Shown here piece by piece: positions 3,791 through 5,529 of a stretch of 5,529 nucleotides of DNA. The translations under genes and the position numbers were made by a program. The DNA is from Oscillospiraceae bacterium (lineage in GTDB: Bacteria > Bacillota > Clostridia > Oscillospirales > Ruminococcaceae). Location: the NCBI GenBank assembly GCA_017528675.1, contig JAFXOO010000107.1:1-5529 (forward strand), written 5' to 3'. The first letter of the stretch is position 1, and every line of letters begins with the position of its first letter. The notes beneath the pieces are model-generated. The model ran no database searches. It worked only from the letters and a program-made list of their open reading frames with translations, and was not told the DNA's origin.

Positions 3791-5529
3791 GTGAAAGAAA
3801 TGGCTGCAATTGATTCCAACGAATTCAAGAAGTTCAAGAAAATGTTCAGTGAGAGACTTCAGACAAAGTTCAATGTCTCTCCGGATGAGGCATCTGACCA
3901 GCAGGTTTATGAGGTGCTGTCTTCTCTGGTAGTGGAGTATCTGAAGAACAAGCGCCGTAAGTTTATCAATGGCGTACACTCTGCCGGCAAGAAGCAGGTA
4001 TACTATCTCTCGATGGAGTTCCTGATGGGACGTTCCCTGAAGACCAGCCTGTACAATCTCGAAATGGCTGACAAGGTCAAGGAGATGCTGGCGGACTTCC
4101 ATATCAACATTGACAAGATCTATGAGTGCGAGCCGGATGCCGGCCTCGGCAACGGCGGTCTCGGCAGACTGGCTGCCTGCTACCTCGACGGTATGGCAAC
4201 GATGGCAATGCCGGCGATGGGTCACTCCATCTGCTATGAGTATGGTATCTTCAAGCAGAAGCTTGAGGACGGCTGGCAGACTGAGCTGCCGGATAACTGG
4301 CTTCCGGGCGGCTCCGTATGGCTCGACCCCAAGCCGGAGAAGGCTGTGGAAATCCACTTCGAGGGCGAGCTGAACGAATACTGGGATAACCAGTACCACC
4401 ACATTTCCCATGTGAACTACAACACCGTCATGGCAACGCCTGTGGATATGTATGTATCCGGCTATGACAGCCCCGGTGTTTCCGTGCTGCGTCTGTGGAG
4501 CGCAAAGGCACCTTCCTTCAACATGGAGATGTTCAACCAGGGTGACTATGCCAAGGCGCTCGGTCAGAATTCCATGGCAAATGCCATTTCCAAGATCCTG
4601 TACCCGAACGACAATCACCTTGAGGGCAAGAGCCTGCGTCTGCGCCAGCAGTATTTCCTCTGCGCCGCAGCAATCGGTGACATTGTCAACACCCATATGA
4701 ATGTGTACGGCACACTCGACAATCTGCACGAGAAGGTTGCCATCCACATCAACGACACCCATCCGACCCTTGCCATTCCTGAGCTGATGCGTATTCTGCT
4801 CGATGACTGCGGCTACGGCTGGGAGAAGGCATGGCATATCGTGACCAACACCTTTGCCTATACCAACCATACCGTCATGGCAGAGGCGCTTGAGAAGTGG
4901 GATGTCAACATGATGAAGCACATCATTCCGAGAGTGTTCTCCATCATTGTCGAGATCAACAACCGCTACTGCCAGCAGCTCATGGAGCGCAACGGCGGCG
5001 ATTCTGCCAAGACCACGAGAATGTCCATCATCAAGGACAACACCGTTCATATGGCAACGCTCTGCGTGGTAGCTTCCCACAGCGTCAACGGTGTATCCAA
5101 GCTGCATTCCGAGATCATCAAGACCGATGTCTTTGCCGATGAAGCAAGAGACACGCCTCATAAGTTTAAGAATGTCACCAACGGCATCGCTTACCGCCGC
5201 TGGCTGTACCAGTCCAACCCCGGTCTGACAGCCCTGCTGCGTGAGAAGATCGGTGACGGCTTCCTGCGGGATGCTGCCGAGCTCAAGAAGTTTGCTGTTT
5301 TCGCAGATGACGCTGATGTGCTCGAACGCTTCATGGCGGTCAAGAAGGAGAACAAGGAGCGCTTTGCCAAGTTTGTCAAGCATGCCTCCAAGATTGACCT
5401 CAACACCGACAGCATCTTTGATGTACAGGTAAAGCGTCTGCATGAATACAAGCGTCAGCACCTCAATGTCATGAACATCCTGGCGCAGTATAACTATCTG
5501 CTGGAGAATCCGGATGCCGACTTCACGCC
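3791..5529 (+). CDS. glgP: Glycogen/starch (alpha-glucan) phosphorylase, N-terminal part, 3' truncated by window edge
   Basis: Cytosolic PLP-dependent GT35 enzyme that phosphorolyses alpha-1,4-glucan ends to glucose 1-phosphate, the main step of glycogen breakdown. About 580 of roughly 800 residues are present. Visible signatures from the GTG start: YLSMEFLMGRSL near 75, GLGNGGLGRLAACYLDGMA near 117, YEYGIFKQ near 148, HINDTHPTLAIPEL near 319, AYTNHTVMAEALEKW near 356, NVTNGIAYRRWL near 461 (many relatives have NGITPRRW) and DVQVKRLHEYKRQ near 543. The PLP-binding lysine region lies beyond the right edge. No mammalian-type N-terminal regulatory serine segment is apparent, as is usual in bacteria. 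GTG 3791 is preferred for its ribosome-site geometry; ATG 3800 gives a protein three residues shorter and is the alternative. It has its own promoter, and no other glycogen gene is in the window. Codon use is strongly biased to C-ending codons, suggesting high expression. Confidence 0.96.
   Translation, partial: MKEMAAIDSNEFKKFKKMFSERLQTKFNVSPDEASDQQVYEVLSSLVVEYLKNKRRKFINGVHSAGKKQVYYLSMEFLMGRSLKTSLYNLEMADKVKEMLADFHINIDKIYECEPDAGLGNGGLGRLAACYLDGMATMAMPAMGHSICYEYGIFKQKLEDGWQTELPDNWLPGGSVWLDPKPEKAVEIHFEGELNEYWDNQYHHISHVNYNTVMATPVDMYVSGYDSPGVSVLRLWSAKAPSFNMEMFNQGDYAKALGQNSMANAISKILYPNDNHLEGKSLRLRQQYFLCAAAIGDIVNTHMNVYGTLDNLHEKVAIHINDTHPTLAIPELMRILLDDCGYGWEKAWHIVTNTFAYTNHTVMAEALEKWDVNMMKHIIPRVFSIIVEINNRYCQQLMERNGGDSAKTTRMSIIKDNTVHMATLCVVASHSVNGVSKLHSEIIKTDVFADEARDTPHKFKNVTNGIAYRRWLYQSNPGLTALLREKIGDGFLRDAAELKKFAVFADDADVLERFMAVKKENKERFAKFVKHASKIDLNTDSIFDVQVKRLHEYKRQHLNVMNILAQYNYLLENPDADFT

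Noticed and set aside
3766..3813. 15-codon frame (ATG 3766) overlapping the glgP start, a possible leader peptide
   Set aside because: AAAGGAG touches the ATG with no spacing, so initiation is unlikely. The hairpin-bridged start for glgP explains the strong Shine-Dalgarno better.
3701..5461. 586-codon minus-strand open frame opposite glgP
   Set aside because: It lies wholly antisense to a gene with unmistakable phosphorylase motifs; its translation is rich in His, Val and Leu with no recognisable domain. Codon bias of the + strand gene explains the lack of stops.

Overview
The window is about 5.5 kb of moderately GC-rich DNA in which every convincing gene lies on the + strand. Strong Shine-Dalgarno sequences, classical TTGACA/TATACT-type promoters, and this set of HtpG, GtrA-family, hot-dog thioesterase, histidine phosphatase and glycogen phosphorylase proteins suggest a Gram-positive anaerobe of the Clostridia, most like Ruminococcus and relatives (Oscillospiraceae). 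That placement is inferred from protein style, not from a database match.

Layout. Bases 1-1446 hold the last 481 codons of htpG (Hsp90 chaperone), cut by the left edge. Bases 1447-1879 have no gene of recognised family but are dense in signals: a compact three-way-junction fold (1459-1531), a perfect 13-bp dyad (1561-1590) touching a near-consensus extended promoter (1589-1617), a cryptic 48-codon single-membrane-span reading frame (1664-1810) and a terminator-like hairpin (1823-1863). Next come gtrA-like (1880-2428), a YbgC/FadM-like thioesterase (2432-2854, three bases after gtrA) and a histidine phosphatase (2927-3478), each with its own good ribosome binding site. Bases 3479-3790 are an AT-richer regulatory region with palindromes, direct repeats, two candidate promoters and a structured leader. 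The window ends inside glgP (3791-5529, about the first 580 codons of a family usually near 800).

How the parts fit. The 1589-1617 promoter is the only good one seen upstream of gtrA, so the gtrA-thioesterase pair, and perhaps the phosphatase, probably depends on transcription that first crosses the small reading frame and the hairpin at 1823-1863. That is an attenuator-like layout. glgP appears to be an independent unit with its own promoter and an unusual start region: a strong Shine-Dalgarno sits 25 bases from the likely GTG start, and a hairpin between them would reduce that to 6. The coding genes are ordinary family members. The unusual content is in the two intergenic regions. No CRISPR array, tRNA, rRNA, transposase or phage gene was seen.
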